A DNA stretch of 64,000 nucleotides, from NCBI RefSeq assembly GCF_003388735.1, contig NZ_QUBQ01000007.1, positions 1 to 64,000 of the forward strand. Reading direction: 5' to 3'. Under the pieces are notes generated by a model. That model was given only the letters and a program-made list of their open reading frames with translations, was not told where the DNA came from and did not search any database. The first letter of the stretch is position 1; every line of letters starts with the position of its first letter. Both the position numbers and the translations under genes were made by a program. Positions 17,522-26,815 of the stretch are shown piece by piece. Source of the stretch: Paenibacillus paeoniae. Lineage in GTDB: Bacteria; Bacillota; Bacilli; Paenibacillales; Paenibacillaceae.

Positions 17522-17965
17522 GGTTGCTCCCCTTTTCGATTCCGTGTAGTAATCACTATATTTAAGAGCCTGCGCCCTCAATTCATCCATAATTTAACTT
17601 CTGTCTTTTATTATAGGGAAAAAAAGCTCTAGTCAAAACAGACCTCCGACGGTGAATGGTACTAGACTTAAGGCCTGGTTTTTCCGGAATCTGGAACAGA
17701 ATTGAAGTGAGATGAAACAACTTTGAGGTCGTAATGAAGCCATGCAGGCTGATCTGGATCACGGCTGAAAGAAAGATGAACGGCTGGTGAAATTATGAAG
17801 ATATTCTAACCGCCACAAGTCGACAACCTTCCGGCAAGAAGGTATCATGGAAGAGGGCCAATAGCCTTAAGAAATGGCTTGGTTTTCCTTTTGCCCTCGG
17901 TTTAGTAGGGGAATGGGGCCGCCTATGGTAAAATGGTATGGATATGAACATAGAGGTGAAATAAT
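17522..17965. other. 444-nt gene-free region upstream of asnB
   Basis: No open reading frame with a ribosome binding site. It holds two short stems, CCTTCCGGCAAGAAGG near 17829 and CCAATAGCC...GGCTTGG ending in TTTTCCTTTT near 17862-17896, the latter terminator-like and possibly a leader attenuator for the asnB operon. I could not find a T-box or known riboswitch, nor a convincing sigma-A promoter. Confidence 0.4.
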
Positions 17966-19813
17966 ATGTGCGGTTTTGTCGGATATATAAAAGGAAAAAA
18001 TGCAGTTGATCATTCAGCTACAATTGAACATATGCTTGAGACCATTATTCATCGCGGTCCGGATAGCGGCGGCGTGCACGAGGATGAGGACATCGTACTC
18101 GGTTTCCGCAGACTGAGCATTATCGACTTGTCTACAGCAGCGAACCAGCCGCTATATAGCGATGATGGCAATATCGTGCTTGTCTTCAATGGAGAGATCT
18201 ATAACTTCCAGGAGCTTCGCGAGGAGTTGCAAGCGCAAGGCTATATCTTCCGTACATCCTCGGATACAGAGGTTTTGCTTCACGGTTATTTGGCTTACGG
18301 TACGGAGATGCTGCAGCGTCTGCGCGGCATGTTCGCCTTTTGCATCTGGGACAAGCGCAACAACACAACGTTTATCGCGCGTGATGGCTTCGGCATCAAA
18401 CCGTTATATTATACACGTAATACGGTGGACAACACGTTCATCTTCGGCTCGGAGATCAAGTCGTTCCTTCCTCATCCTTCTTTCGTGAAGGAATTGAATA
18501 AGGATGCGCTCCGCCCTTATTTGACGTTCCAATACTCGTCGATGGACGAGACCTTCTTCAAGGGCGTGTACAAGCTGCCGCCAGCCCATTACATGGTTAT
18601 CAAGAACGGCGATGTCCAGATCGAGAAGTACTGGGATAAGTCGTTCCGCGAGGAAGAGAACACGCTGGGGCATTATGTCGACGAAATCCATGAGACGATG
18701 AAAGAATCGGTAGCGACACACAAGATTAGTGACGTGAAGGTAGGTTCCTTCTTATCCGGGGGAATCGACTCCAGCTATATTACTTCTCTGCTTCGTCCGA
18801 ACAAGTCATTCTCTGTCGGCTTCGCCGATTATGAGGCGATGTTCAATGAGACGAACCTGGCGAAGGATTTATCGGAACAGCTGAATGTGCAGAATGAACG
18901 CAAGATGGTCACGGCAGAAGAATGCTTTAACGCACTTCCTACGATTCAATATCATATGGATGAGCCTCATTCCAATCTGTCATCGCTGCCGCTTTATTTC
19001 CTGGCGGAGCTGGCGCGCAAGCACGTAACGGTTGTGCTGTCTGGCGAGGGCGCCGACGAGATCTTCGGCGGTTATCCATGGTATCAGAATTCGCCAAAAA
19101 TGGAGAAGTACGAGAAGCTGCCATATGGCATTCGGCGTGCGGCTTACTATCTCGGCAAGAGTCTGCCTAAGAATCGGATTACCGAGTTTCTGGTCAAAGG
19201 CGGACAGAAGGTCGAGGAGCGCTTCATTGGTGAAGCGGTCATCTTCAGTGAAGAAGACGCGCTCGGCGTTCTGACACCTGAATTCAGCAAGGGTCCTTCC
19301 GTTGCCAGCGTGACCGGCAAGATCTATGCGAAGGTGAAGGGGGCAGACGACGTTACGAAGATGCAGTATCTGGATCTTCATCTATGGCTGCCGGGCGATA
19401 TCTTGCTGAAGGCGGATAAGATGAGCATGGCTCATTCTATTGAGCTGCGTGTACCGTTTCTGGACAAGCAAGTGATGGAGCTTGGCAAGAAGCTGCCTTC
19501 ACGCTACCGGGTCAATTCAATCGATACCAAGTACGCGCTGCGTCAGGCAGCGCTGAAGGATTTGCCGGAGGAGTGGGCGAACCGTCCGAAGCTGGGCTTC
19601 CCGGTTCCGGTCCGTCACTGGCTGCGCGAGGAGCGGTATTACAAGCTGGTGAAGGAAACGTTCTCGGCGGAATATGCCAAAGCTTTCTTTAATACCGACG
19701 TATTGATCGGCTATCTGGACGAGCATTATCATGGCCGCAAGAACCGTGCGCGGTATGTGTGGACGACATATGTATTTTTGGTCTGGTACAAGCGATTTTT
19801 CATTGATATGTAG
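17966..19813 (+). CDS. asnB: Glutamine-dependent asparagine synthase-like amidotransferase
   Basis: 615 residues: an N-terminal class II glutaminase with nucleophile Cys2 (MCGFVGY), and a C-terminal ATP-pyrophosphatase domain with SGGIDSS (264-270) and SGEGADEIFGGY. It transfers glutamine-derived ammonia to an adenylated carboxylate. Family members make free asparagine but also amidate peptidoglycan: meso-DAP (B. subtilis AsnB) or D-Asp (lactococcal AsnH). Here it leads an operon (18 nt to the next gene) with a D-Asp-ligase-like ATP-grasp and a FemAB-like protein, so a wall-amidation role is favoured by context. GAGGTGA lies before ATG 17966. Confidence 0.9.
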   Translation: MCGFVGYIKGKNAVDHSATIEHMLETIIHRGPDSGGVHEDEDIVLGFRRLSIIDLSTAANQPLYSDDGNIVLVFNGEIYNFQELREELQAQGYIFRTSSDTEVLLHGYLAYGTEMLQRLRGMFAFCIWDKRNNTTFIARDGFGIKPLYYTRNTVDNTFIFGSEIKSFLPHPSFVKELNKDALRPYLTFQYSSMDETFFKGVYKLPPAHYMVIKNGDVQIEKYWDKSFREEENTLGHYVDEIHETMKESVATHKISDVKVGSFLSGGIDSSYITSLLRPNKSFSVGFADYEAMFNETNLAKDLSEQLNVQNERKMVTAEECFNALPTIQYHMDEPHSNLSSLPLYFLAELARKHVTVVLSGEGADEIFGGYPWYQNSPKMEKYEKLPYGIRRAAYYLGKSLPKNRITEFLVKGGQKVEERFIGEAVIFSEEDALGVLTPEFSKGPSVASVTGKIYAKVKGADDVTKMQYLDLHLWLPGDILLKADKMSMAHSIELRVPFLDKQVMELGKKLPSRYRVNSIDTKYALRQAALKDLPEEWANRPKLGFPVPVRHWLREERYYKLVKETFSAEYAKAFFNTDVLIGYLDEHYHGRKNRARYVWTTYVFLVWYKRFFIDM

Positions 19814-19831
19814 GAAAAGGGGTTCGATCTC

Positions 19832-21058
19832 GTGGCAAAGCAGGATTTCATCCCGGTCATCTTAGGCACGGATATTAACGCGTACGGGATGGCGCGTTCC
19901 TTCCATATGGAATACGGCGTAACGAGCCGCTGCATCGGCAAGGGCCGCTTGTTCATGACGAACTTCTCTGATATTACGACCATTAAGGTTGTCGAGAACT
20001 TGGATGAGCCGGACGTGTTCGCGGATGCACTCATTGCCTTCGCTAATGAGCTGAAGCAAGAGGCGGAGAAGCTCATATTAATCGCCAGCAGTGACAGCTA
20101 TGCGGAGCTTGTTATCCGCAATCAGGATAAGCTGGCAGCGCATTACGAGCTGCCGTTCGTTGCTGAGAAGTGGATCGACGAGCTGTTGTACAAGGACCGC
20201 TTCTATGCGTTATGCGAGCAGTACGGTCTTGATTTCCCGGCTACCTATATCGTGACGAAGGAGAACAAGGATGGGGTAGAGCTGCCATTCGGCTTCCCGG
20301 TCGCCTTGAAACCGGCAGACAGCATTGCCTATCTCGAAGCGTCGTTCGAAGGGAAGAAGAAAGCCTATATCATTAAAGAACAAGCTGAACTGGAGCGCAC
20401 GCTCCAGGCCATCTATGCTTCTTCATATGCAGGAAAGATGATCGTGCAGGACTTTATTCCAGGCGATGACTCCCATATGCGCGTCTTGAACGCTTATTCG
20501 GATCAGACCGGCAAGGTTCGCCTTATGTGCTTGGGAAGACCGCTTCTAGAGGATTGTACCCCCTCTCTTGTAGGGAACTATGTCGCGATTGTTAACGAAT
20601 ACAATGAGGACATCTACAAGCAATATCAGCAATTTCTTGAGGCAATAGGTTATACGGGGCTGGCTAACTTCGACATGAAATATGATGCGAGAGACGGCAA
20701 GTATAAAATCTTCGAGATTAATCTTCGCCAAGGCCGAAGCAGCTTCTTTACGACGGGCAGTGGCTACAACCTGGCCAAGTTTATCGTGGACAATCTGGTC
20801 TACGGCAAGCATGAGGCTGTCGTCTATGCGAAGACGGAGCATTTATGGCTCGGTGTGCCGAAGGAAGTCGCACTCAGCTATACAGAGGACAAAGAAGCTG
20901 TCACTTATATGAAACAGCTCATCAAGGAGAAAAAGTACTGCATGACGCTCCAATACGATGCCGATAAAGCGATTAAGCGTTGGTGGCATGTGCGCAAGTA
21001 TTACAAAAGCTACGAGGACAGATTCAAACAATTTTACGAGCAGAAAGGAAATTTGTAA
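19832..21058 (+). CDS. ATP-grasp carboxylate-amine ligase, probable D-aspartate ligase
   Basis: 408 residues with an ATP-grasp fold. The N-terminal IPVILGTDINAYGMARSFH, the central MIVQDFIPGDDSHMRVLNAY and the metal site IFEINLRQGRSSFF resemble the Aslfm D-aspartate ligase of Enterococcus faecium, which attaches D-Asp to the Lys side chain of the pentapeptide precursor. Aslfm-like enzymes work with aspartate racemase and an asparagine-synthase-type amidase; all three kinds of gene occur within this locus. It is coupled to asnB (18 nt) and overlaps the FemAB gene by 1 nt (TAATG). GTG is preceded by AAAAGGGG. The acceptor amine in this DAP-type organism is unknown. Confidence 0.82.
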   Translation: MAKQDFIPVILGTDINAYGMARSFHMEYGVTSRCIGKGRLFMTNFSDITTIKVVENLDEPDVFADALIAFANELKQEAEKLILIASSDSYAELVIRNQDKLAAHYELPFVAEKWIDELLYKDRFYALCEQYGLDFPATYIVTKENKDGVELPFGFPVALKPADSIAYLEASFEGKKKAYIIKEQAELERTLQAIYASSYAGKMIVQDFIPGDDSHMRVLNAYSDQTGKVRLMCLGRPLLEDCTPSLVGNYVAIVNEYNEDIYKQYQQFLEAIGYTGLANFDMKYDARDGKYKIFEINLRQGRSSFFTTGSGYNLAKFIVDNLVYGKHEAVVYAKTEHLWLGVPKEVALSYTEDKEAVTYMKQLIKEKKYCMTLQYDADKAIKRWWHVRKYYKSYEDRFKQFYEQKGNL

Positions 21059-22059
21059 TGCCAATCGTAGACATCACGAATGAAGCGGAAATGTCACGTT
21101 ACGAGCGCTTCTTGCGAACCTCTCCATTCGCAACAACCACGCAGGATACAGGCTGGTCCGAGGTCAAAAATAACTGGATTCCGCTGTACGTCTATTTGGA
21201 GGAAGCGGGAGAAATCATCGCTGCGATGTCGGTGCTGATGGTGAATGCGGTAGGGGAGCAGAAGCTGGCCTATTGTTGCAAAGGACCTGTATGCGATCCG
21301 AAAGATACGGCACTTGTGGATCGTCTAATTCAGGAAGCTGAAGCGGCCGCACGTGATCATCAAGCTTTCGTGCTGCGGATGGATCCGGAGACGGCGTACG
21401 ATAAAGAGCTGCACAAGCAATATGCGGAACTCGGCTATGTGTTGCGCAATCGCAATGTATCCTCCAAGGATACGACGCAGCCGCGCTACAACATGGTGCT
21501 GGATTTGAAGGGGAAGACGGAGAGCGAATTGCTGGAGGGCTTTCACTCCAAGACACGCTACAACATCCGCCTATCGGAACGTAAAGGTGTAACGACGCGC
21601 TTCAGCTCAGAGTCTGCCGATTTGGAGCTATTTCACCAGTTGTACGTGGTGATGAGCAATCGCCATGGCATCTCGTATCGTCCTTACCCTTATTTTGCAC
21701 GCATGCTGGAAGCTTACCGGGATTATACGCGCATCTATCTGGCGGAGCATGAAGGAGATACGATTGCCGCAGCGGTCGCAATCAGCTATGGAGACAAGAC
21801 CTGGTACATTTACGGGGCAAGCGCCAATGAGAAACGCAACTTGATGGCCCCGCATCTGCTGCAGTGGGAAATGATCAAATGGGCTGTAGAGCAAGGCAAG
21901 GCCCGGTATGATTTTGGCGGCGTATTCAAACTCGATCAATCGGATGGCTTGTACAGGTTCAAGGAAGGCTTCTGCCATCCGGACCGTTACACGGAGTACA
22001 TCGGCGAGATCGATCGTGTGCTGAATGAGGAAGCTTATCGAACATTTACGAGCAAGTAG
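21058..22059 (+). CDS. FemAB/FemX-like peptidoglycan bridge aminoacyltransferase
   Basis: 333 residues, a double GNAT fold: one half includes FATTTQDTGWSEVKNNW and the linking SKTRYNIRLSERKGV, the other RYDFGGVFKLDQSDGLYRFKEGF, both standard for Fem proteins. Fem enzymes move amino acids from aminoacyl-tRNA to the lipid II side chain. No coiled-coil arm is evident, as in FemX-type forms. ATG 21058 overlaps the ATP-grasp stop and has AAAGGAA upstream; the longer in-frame ORF from 20980 would run inside the previous gene. Confidence 0.88.
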   Translation: MPIVDITNEAEMSRYERFLRTSPFATTTQDTGWSEVKNNWIPLYVYLEEAGEIIAAMSVLMVNAVGEQKLAYCCKGPVCDPKDTALVDRLIQEAEAAARDHQAFVLRMDPETAYDKELHKQYAELGYVLRNRNVSSKDTTQPRYNMVLDLKGKTESELLEGFHSKTRYNIRLSERKGVTTRFSSESADLELFHQLYVVMSNRHGISYRPYPYFARMLEAYRDYTRIYLAEHEGDTIAAAVAISYGDKTWYIYGASANEKRNLMAPHLLQWEMIKWAVEQGKARYDFGGVFKLDQSDGLYRFKEGFCHPDRYTEYIGEIDRVLNEEAYRTFTSK

Positions 22060-22105
22060 AAACATATCAATCTGAAAAAAGACAGAAGCATGGAGGTACA
22101 GACGA

Positions 22106-23191
22106 TTGAAGAGGCTTTTATTGATTGCTATGACGGCAGGATTGGTGGTGCTGGTTGTTCTTATTGGGAAGAGCGGGTTCCAATGGGGAGGCGATGGCAT
22201 AAGCAAACCAGTCACGAATGACGGCGAGCAAGCGGAGAGCACTCCGGCAGTTGTCGAGAAGGTCAAGCAGGGCGTCATCACGATTGTTCACACGGACAGC
22301 ACTACGACCCTGCCGATCACAGGCACGGAATTCACCATTGTGAATGGCAGCACGGATGCCGTTATTGAGAAAGTGACGACAGGAACGGATGGAAGAGCCG
22401 TATCTTCCAAGCTGAATTATGGTACTAACTATTTGATCAAGCAAAGCAGCATTATGGAGCCGTTCGAGCTGGATAATCAAGCTGTCGGCGGTGCCGTTAA
22501 TCAGGAAAATCGCGAAGTGACTTTCTCCAGCACGATACCTGCTTATGTGAAAGGTTATGAGTGGACAGAGAACGGGGAGCTCGATGTATCAGAGATCTAT
22601 ATCGACGTTCCGCTAGTGATGCAGAAGCCTGAGCTGCCGAATGGCTGTGAGATTACTTCACTCACAAGCGTGCTTAATGGCATGGGTTATGATTTAACCA
22701 AAGAAGTAATGGCAGACGAGTATCTTCCGAAGGAGTCCTTCTATCGGAAGGACGGCAAACTGTACGGGGCTAATCCGTACAAGGCATATGCCGGCAACCC
22801 TCGTGATCAAATTGCCTGGTTCTCGTATGCTCCGCCGATTATCGATGCCGCCAACAAAGTATTCGACGAATTCGGAGGCGATCATACGCCTGTCGATATT
22901 AGCGGCAGCACGCGTGAAGAGATATACGCCGAGCTTGATCGCGGCAATCCCGTCGTCATCTGGGTGACGCTCGATCTGTCGCCGCCGCAAATTACGTCCT
23001 CCTGGTATTTCAGCGATACGGGCGAGCTGTTCAAAGCGCCAGTCAATCTTCATTGTGTCGTGTTGAATGGCTACGGGCCGGGCAATCGGGTTCATGTTAT
23101 GAATCCGCTCGAAGGACAAGTTACATATGATGCAGACGAATTTTTTGCTTCTTACGATGCGTTAGGTACTCATGCCTTGGTTATTCATTAA
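22106..23191 (+). CDS. Membrane-anchored C39-like cysteine peptidase with a SpaA-like domain
   Basis: 361 residues. An N-terminal hydrophobic segment (about 3-22) acts as anchor or signal. Residues ~55-115 look like a SpaA/prealbumin-type domain (TLPITGTEFTIVNGS...TGTDGRAVSSKLNYGTNYLI). From ~165 a C39-like (Peptidase_C39_2) domain follows: catalytic Cys181 in LPNGCEITSL and His316 in VNLHCVVLNGYG. It would act outside the cell. TTG 22106 has GGAGG 9 nt upstream. As last gene of the asnB-ligase-Fem operon it may cut or remodel the branched peptide; inference. Confidence 0.8.
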   Translation: MKRLLLIAMTAGLVVLVVLIGKSGFQWGGDGISKPVTNDGEQAESTPAVVEKVKQGVITIVHTDSTTTLPITGTEFTIVNGSTDAVIEKVTTGTDGRAVSSKLNYGTNYLIKQSSIMEPFELDNQAVGGAVNQENREVTFSSTIPAYVKGYEWTENGELDVSEIYIDVPLVMQKPELPNGCEITSLTSVLNGMGYDLTKEVMADEYLPKESFYRKDGKLYGANPYKAYAGNPRDQIAWFSYAPPIIDAANKVFDEFGGDHTPVDISGSTREEIYAELDRGNPVVIWVTLDLSPPQITSSWYFSDTGELFKAPVNLHCVVLNGYGPGNRVHVMNPLEGQVTYDADEFFASYDALGTHALVIH

Positions 23192-23231
23192 TTTCGGCTA
23201 TAATTAGAGATCATCTCCATAACTTAAGCTC

Positions 23232-23280
23232 AAAAAACCTCCTGCAGACTGACCTTCGGGCCAGATTGCAGGAGGTTTTT
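23232..23280. terminator. Shared bidirectional terminator of the two convergent D-Asp operons
   Basis: AAAAACCTCCTGCA / TGCAGGAGGTTTTT stem with T-runs on both strands. It ends the + operon 40 nt after its last stop and the - operon after racD. Confidence 0.9.
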
Positions 23281-23352
23281 ATCGTAGGAGCCATGCGGCG
23301 CGCTAGTATTTAATCTTTTGCTTTTAGAAGAAGCATCGCTGCCTTACAAGAA

Positions 23353-24069
23353 TCACACTGTAGATTTAGGTGTCCTGCCGGATAGGATAATAGATCGTTC
23401 TACGAGAACTTGCATCGCATCGATCACGTCGAGCCTATAGTCCGGCCCAAGCGTAATACAAGACAGCTCGGTGCAGGCGAGGATGACGCATGAGCAGCCA
23501 TGCTCTGTGCGAAGCTCATCGATTTGCACCTCCAACTCCTCCGGTGAGAAATCCATATCTCGTTTGACGTTGGAGTAGATGATCTTCATCGTCTGGGCTT
23601 GCATGGTTTCATTCGGGATATGCAGATCTATGCCGTATTTCTGGCAGGCCTTGGCGTAGACCCCGGTCTTCATAGTGCCGGAAGTAGCCAGCACTCCGAC
23701 CTTAATCCCTGCGCCGTACCGATCGTGGATTAGACGGATCGTTTCTTCCACCATATGGATAATCGGTATTGAAGTCATAGCTTGCATATCGTCGTAGAAA
23801 TAGTGGGACGTGTTGCACGGAATGGCGATATGTGCGACTCCTGCATGCTCCATTAGTTTCAAATCGCGGGCAACCGCATCTAAAAAGCGCTGCTCTGTTC
23901 CTTCCATGATGACTGTTGTGCGATCCGGAATGGTCGCATGATTCATTATCAACATGTCGACATGCTCCTGATCGCATTGCGCGACCGTATTCTCGATCAC
24001 CTTGTCGAAGAACACAGCCGTAGCTTTCGGTCCCATGCCTCCGATTACGCCTAAGCTTTTATTCTCCAT
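23353..24069 (-). CDS. racD: Aspartate/glutamate racemase (aspartate racemase type)
   Basis: 238 residues. Cofactor-independent racemase with the paired catalytic cysteines Cys85 (IPCNTSH) and Cys199 (LACTELS), and the typical start LGVIGGMGP shared with aspartate racemases rather than MurI. It would supply D-aspartate for the nearby ligases. ATG 24069 has GAAGG 7-8 nt upstream and lies 2 nt after the MurE-like stop, so the genes are coupled; a TTG at 24075 overlaps that stop. Confidence 0.9.
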   Translation of the reverse strand: MENKSLGVIGGMGPKATAVFFDKVIENTVAQCDQEHVDMLIMNHATIPDRTTVIMEGTEQRFLDAVARDLKLMEHAGVAHIAIPCNTSHYFYDDMQAMTSIPIIHMVEETIRLIHDRYGAGIKVGVLATSGTMKTGVYAKACQKYGIDLHIPNETMQAQTMKIIYSNVKRDMDFSPEELEVQIDELRTEHGCSCVILACTELSCITLGPDYRLDVIDAMQVLVERSIILSGRTPKSTV

Positions 24070-24071
24070 GA

Positions 24072-25571
24072 TCAAACCTTCTTTGAAGTTGAATTAGTAT
24101 GTTCGGCCATGATCTCGCCCACGATTTCTGCTTCATTGAACGGGACTTCCGTCTTGCCGATAATTTGCGTTGTTTCATGGCCTTTGCCGGCAATAAGAAT
24201 GACGTCATTGGTTTGGCTCATATCAATAGCATATCGGATCGCTTCTTTGCGGTCCACGATGCCGGTATATTGTCCGCCAGCAGCTCTAACAGCAGAGGAT
24301 ACTTCCGCAATAATCGTGTCGGGATCCTGATCCTTCGGATTATCGGTGGTTACGACGCAGAAGTCAGCATGCTGTGCTGCAATTTTGCCCATTGACTCAC
24401 GTTTGCCGCTGCCGAGCTGACCCGGGGCTGCGTAGACGCCGAATACAAGAATCAGCCGTCCTTTGGTGAACGGACGCAGTGTAGACAGCGCCTTCTCCAG
24501 ACTGTCTTCCGTATGCGCAAAGTCTACGATGATCTTCCGGTCTTCATCTTGATAGACGACCTCAAGCCGCCCCTTGATGCTCTCTACGGCGTGAATACCT
24601 GCCGCGGCCAGCTCCAAATCGATGCCGCTACAATAGGCGCACGCAACAGCCGCCAAACTATTATAGACATAGATGAGTCCTGGCAAGTTGACGCGAATGT
24701 CAACGTGTCCTGCAGGCGTATGGGCAGTATACGTCGTATAGTCGGGACCATAGCGGATATCCGTTGCATAGATCGTAGCCTCATCTGTAATGCCATATGT
24801 CACAAGCTTGGTATCATAGCCGGCTACTTTCTGAGAAAGCTTGCGTCCGAATTCATCGTCCAGATTAATAAGGTTGAAATCGGTCGTCAGGTCGAAGAGC
24901 ATCGACTTTGCTTCAAAATATTCTTCCATCGTCCGGTGCAGCTCCAGATGATCGGGCGTCAGATTCGTGAAGACGCCGATCTTGAATCGGGAGGCCGCCG
25001 CGCGATGCAGGCTCAGGGCATGGGAGGACACTTCCATGACGCAATCCTGTACACCCGACTCTACCATATCGGCGAACATATGCTGAAGATGAAGCGACTC
25101 TGGCGTTGTCGGCGTCGTCGATTTTGTCTTTAGTGATTGGTTGCCAACCTTAGCGCCAATGGTGCCGATTACGCCAGTCTTACGGCCGGCTTGCTCCAAT
25201 ATTGATTTAAGGAAATAGGTAGTGGATGTCTTGCCATTGGTGCCCGTAATGCCGATCAGGTTCAGCTTCTCGGAAGGGTGGTCGTAGAAGCGGGCTGCTA
25301 GCAGCGCAAGCGCTATTCGGGTATCGGCTGTCTTCAGCACCGTTACGGAGTCTGCCGCAGCGACGTCCTTTTCTACGACAACGGCGACAGCCCCAAGCTC
25401 TATCGCTTTTTGTATATAGTGATGTCCATCTTGCGTAAAACCGGTAACAGCAACGAACAGACTGCCCTTCGTCACTTCTCGCGAATCAAATGCAATGTCG
25501 GTAATATCAATATTCAAGTCACCTTGCAGGGTGGCACAATCAAGTTTTTCAACCAAGGAAGTCAGCAGCAT
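24072..25571 (-). CDS. Divergent MurE-like Mur ligase (probable second MurE)
   Basis: 499 residues with the three MurE domains: N-terminal IAFDSREVTKGSLFVAV, P-loop GITGTNGKTSTT (107-118), STTPTTPESL, MEVSSHAL, and the carbamylated-lysine site YFEAKSMLF (Lys222). The C-terminal, amino-acid-binding half departs from the DAP type: DNPK (410-413) instead of DNPR, FGVYAAPGQLGSGKRE in place of FGCGGDRDxGKR, and VDFAHTED for VDYAHTPD. It therefore likely adds another amino acid than meso-DAP. It is not inside a division-cell-wall cluster and lies between an ATP-grasp and a racemase gene. ATG 25571 (GGGGCGG upstream) fits MurE homologues better than the ATG at 25619, which overlaps the previous gene. 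Confidence 0.85.
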   Translation of the reverse strand: MLLTSLVEKLDCATLQGDLNIDITDIAFDSREVTKGSLFVAVTGFTQDGHHYIQKAIELGAVAVVVEKDVAAADSVTVLKTADTRIALALLAARFYDHPSEKLNLIGITGTNGKTSTTYFLKSILEQAGRKTGVIGTIGAKVGNQSLKTKSTTPTTPESLHLQHMFADMVESGVQDCVMEVSSHALSLHRAAASRFKIGVFTNLTPDHLELHRTMEEYFEAKSMLFDLTTDFNLINLDDEFGRKLSQKVAGYDTKLVTYGITDEATIYATDIRYGPDYTTYTAHTPAGHVDIRVNLPGLIYVYNSLAAVACAYCSGIDLELAAAGIHAVESIKGRLEVVYQDEDRKIIVDFAHTEDSLEKALSTLRPFTKGRLILVFGVYAAPGQLGSGKRESMGKIAAQHADFCVVTTDNPKDQDPDTIIAEVSSAVRAAGGQYTGIVDRKEAIRYAIDMSQTNDVILIAGKGHETTQIIGKTEVPFNEAEIVGEIMAEHTNSTSKKV

Positions 25572-25594
25572 GCTATCCGCCCCATTCTTATAAA

Positions 25595-26779
25595 CTATCT
25601 TCTTCGAAATTTGCTCCATATCTTGCCCAGCGTCATCGACGCAAAGGCCAGCCCCGGCTTGGGATCGCTCCAGGACCAGATCGCATAGGCCTTCGGCCTA
25701 AGCAACGACCGGATCACTTGCCACACTGTCAGTTGCTTGGTCTTTATGTAGTCGCGAATCGCCAGCATATCCTCATAGCTGTACCAGAACACTCGGTTCA
25801 TATCTTTCGTAATGGCATGAGGCTCTACGGGGGTGCCTGTCATCTCCCGATAAGTCACATAAGGGAAGTTGATGCCTACTTGCCGCAACAGCTCGTTCAG
25901 ATTGGTCATCCGGACATTTACTTCAATGAGATAAAAGGTCCCGGTCTCTGCATCCCTTTTGAACTCGATTTCAGCAAAACCTTTCCATCCGATGTTCTCC
26001 AGGAATGCCCCGCCAATCTGGCGAAGCTCGGGCACATATTTCTGTCCGGTATAGACGGATGCGCCGAAGTTGATTGGAAACTGCCGATACTTCTGACAGG
26101 TGACCCAATGAGTAACTTTAGCGTGTTGATTCAAATAAGCATCAAAGGTATACATATGATCATCGAATCCGGGTATAATCCGCTGCACGATGACCTCAAG
26201 TCCTGCCTCCCGCACCTTAGTCAGCGTTTTCTCCAGCTCAGCTTGATTATGCACCTTGAAGAGCTTATGGCGGAATACGGCGACGAACGAAGGCGAGTCA
26301 GCGGGCTTGACAATGCAAGGGTATTTGAGCTCCTTCTCGACCCGATCCAGAAACCCCTCATCGTCGGGACTCAAGGTCTCAGGGACGTTCATTCCATATT
26401 GTTGAGCTATACGGTGAAGCGATTCCTTGTTCATCACTTTCGTATATAAACCTTGCTCGGTTTGAGGAATGCGGTACAGCTCCCGCAGCTCCTCCAGATG
26501 CTCATCGATGACCTCTACATACGAATCGTGGCAAGGAATCAATACGGGAGGCTCCTGCTGCATACGGCCATAATTTTTCAAAAACGTGATGAAGGCGTCT
26601 TTATCCTGCTTGTAATGCGGTGAAATCAAGCGTTCCGACGTATATTTGGACAGCGCGCCATAGGCGCGTTCCTCTGAATAATCCACAGCTACGGTATGTA
26701 TGCCGAATTGGCCCAAACAGCGGAGGGCACTTAAGCCGATATAATAGTTGCACCCAAGAATGACTGCTTTTGCGCACAT
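25595..26779 (-). CDS. ATP-grasp ligase (D-aspartate-ligase-like), second copy
   Basis: 394 residues. N-terminal AVILGCNYYIGLSALRCLGQFGI, central IVQRIIPGFDDHMYTFDAY and metal-binding FYLIEVNVRMTNLN show an ATP-grasp carboxylate-amine ligase related to the enzyme at 19832 but clearly distinct. First gene of the - operon, with the MurE-like ligase 23 nt downstream. ATG 26779 is preferred to the upstream TTG. It may ligate a D-amino acid to the product of the MurE-like enzyme, or the reverse order; substrate unknown. Confidence 0.78.
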   Translation of the reverse strand: MCAKAVILGCNYYIGLSALRCLGQFGIHTVAVDYSEERAYGALSKYTSERLISPHYKQDKDAFITFLKNYGRMQQEPPVLIPCHDSYVEVIDEHLEELRELYRIPQTEQGLYTKVMNKESLHRIAQQYGMNVPETLSPDDEGFLDRVEKELKYPCIVKPADSPSFVAVFRHKLFKVHNQAELEKTLTKVREAGLEVIVQRIIPGFDDHMYTFDAYLNQHAKVTHWVTCQKYRQFPINFGASVYTGQKYVPELRQIGGAFLENIGWKGFAEIEFKRDAETGTFYLIEVNVRMTNLNELLRQVGINFPYVTYREMTGTPVEPHAITKDMNRVFWYSYEDMLAIRDYIKTKQLTVWQVIRSLLRPKAYAIWSWSDPKPGLAFASMTLGKIWSKFRRR

Positions 26780-26815
26780 TATGATCAACCCGCTATTCTA
26801 TAGTGGTATGAAGTC

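Noticed and set aside
17522..17965. T-box or known riboswitch before asnB
   Set aside because: No GGTGGNACCGCG-like block; stems are short.
24072..25571. Canonical murE of the division-cell-wall cluster
   Set aside because: No mraY, murF or ftsI neighbours and the DAP-binding motifs differ.
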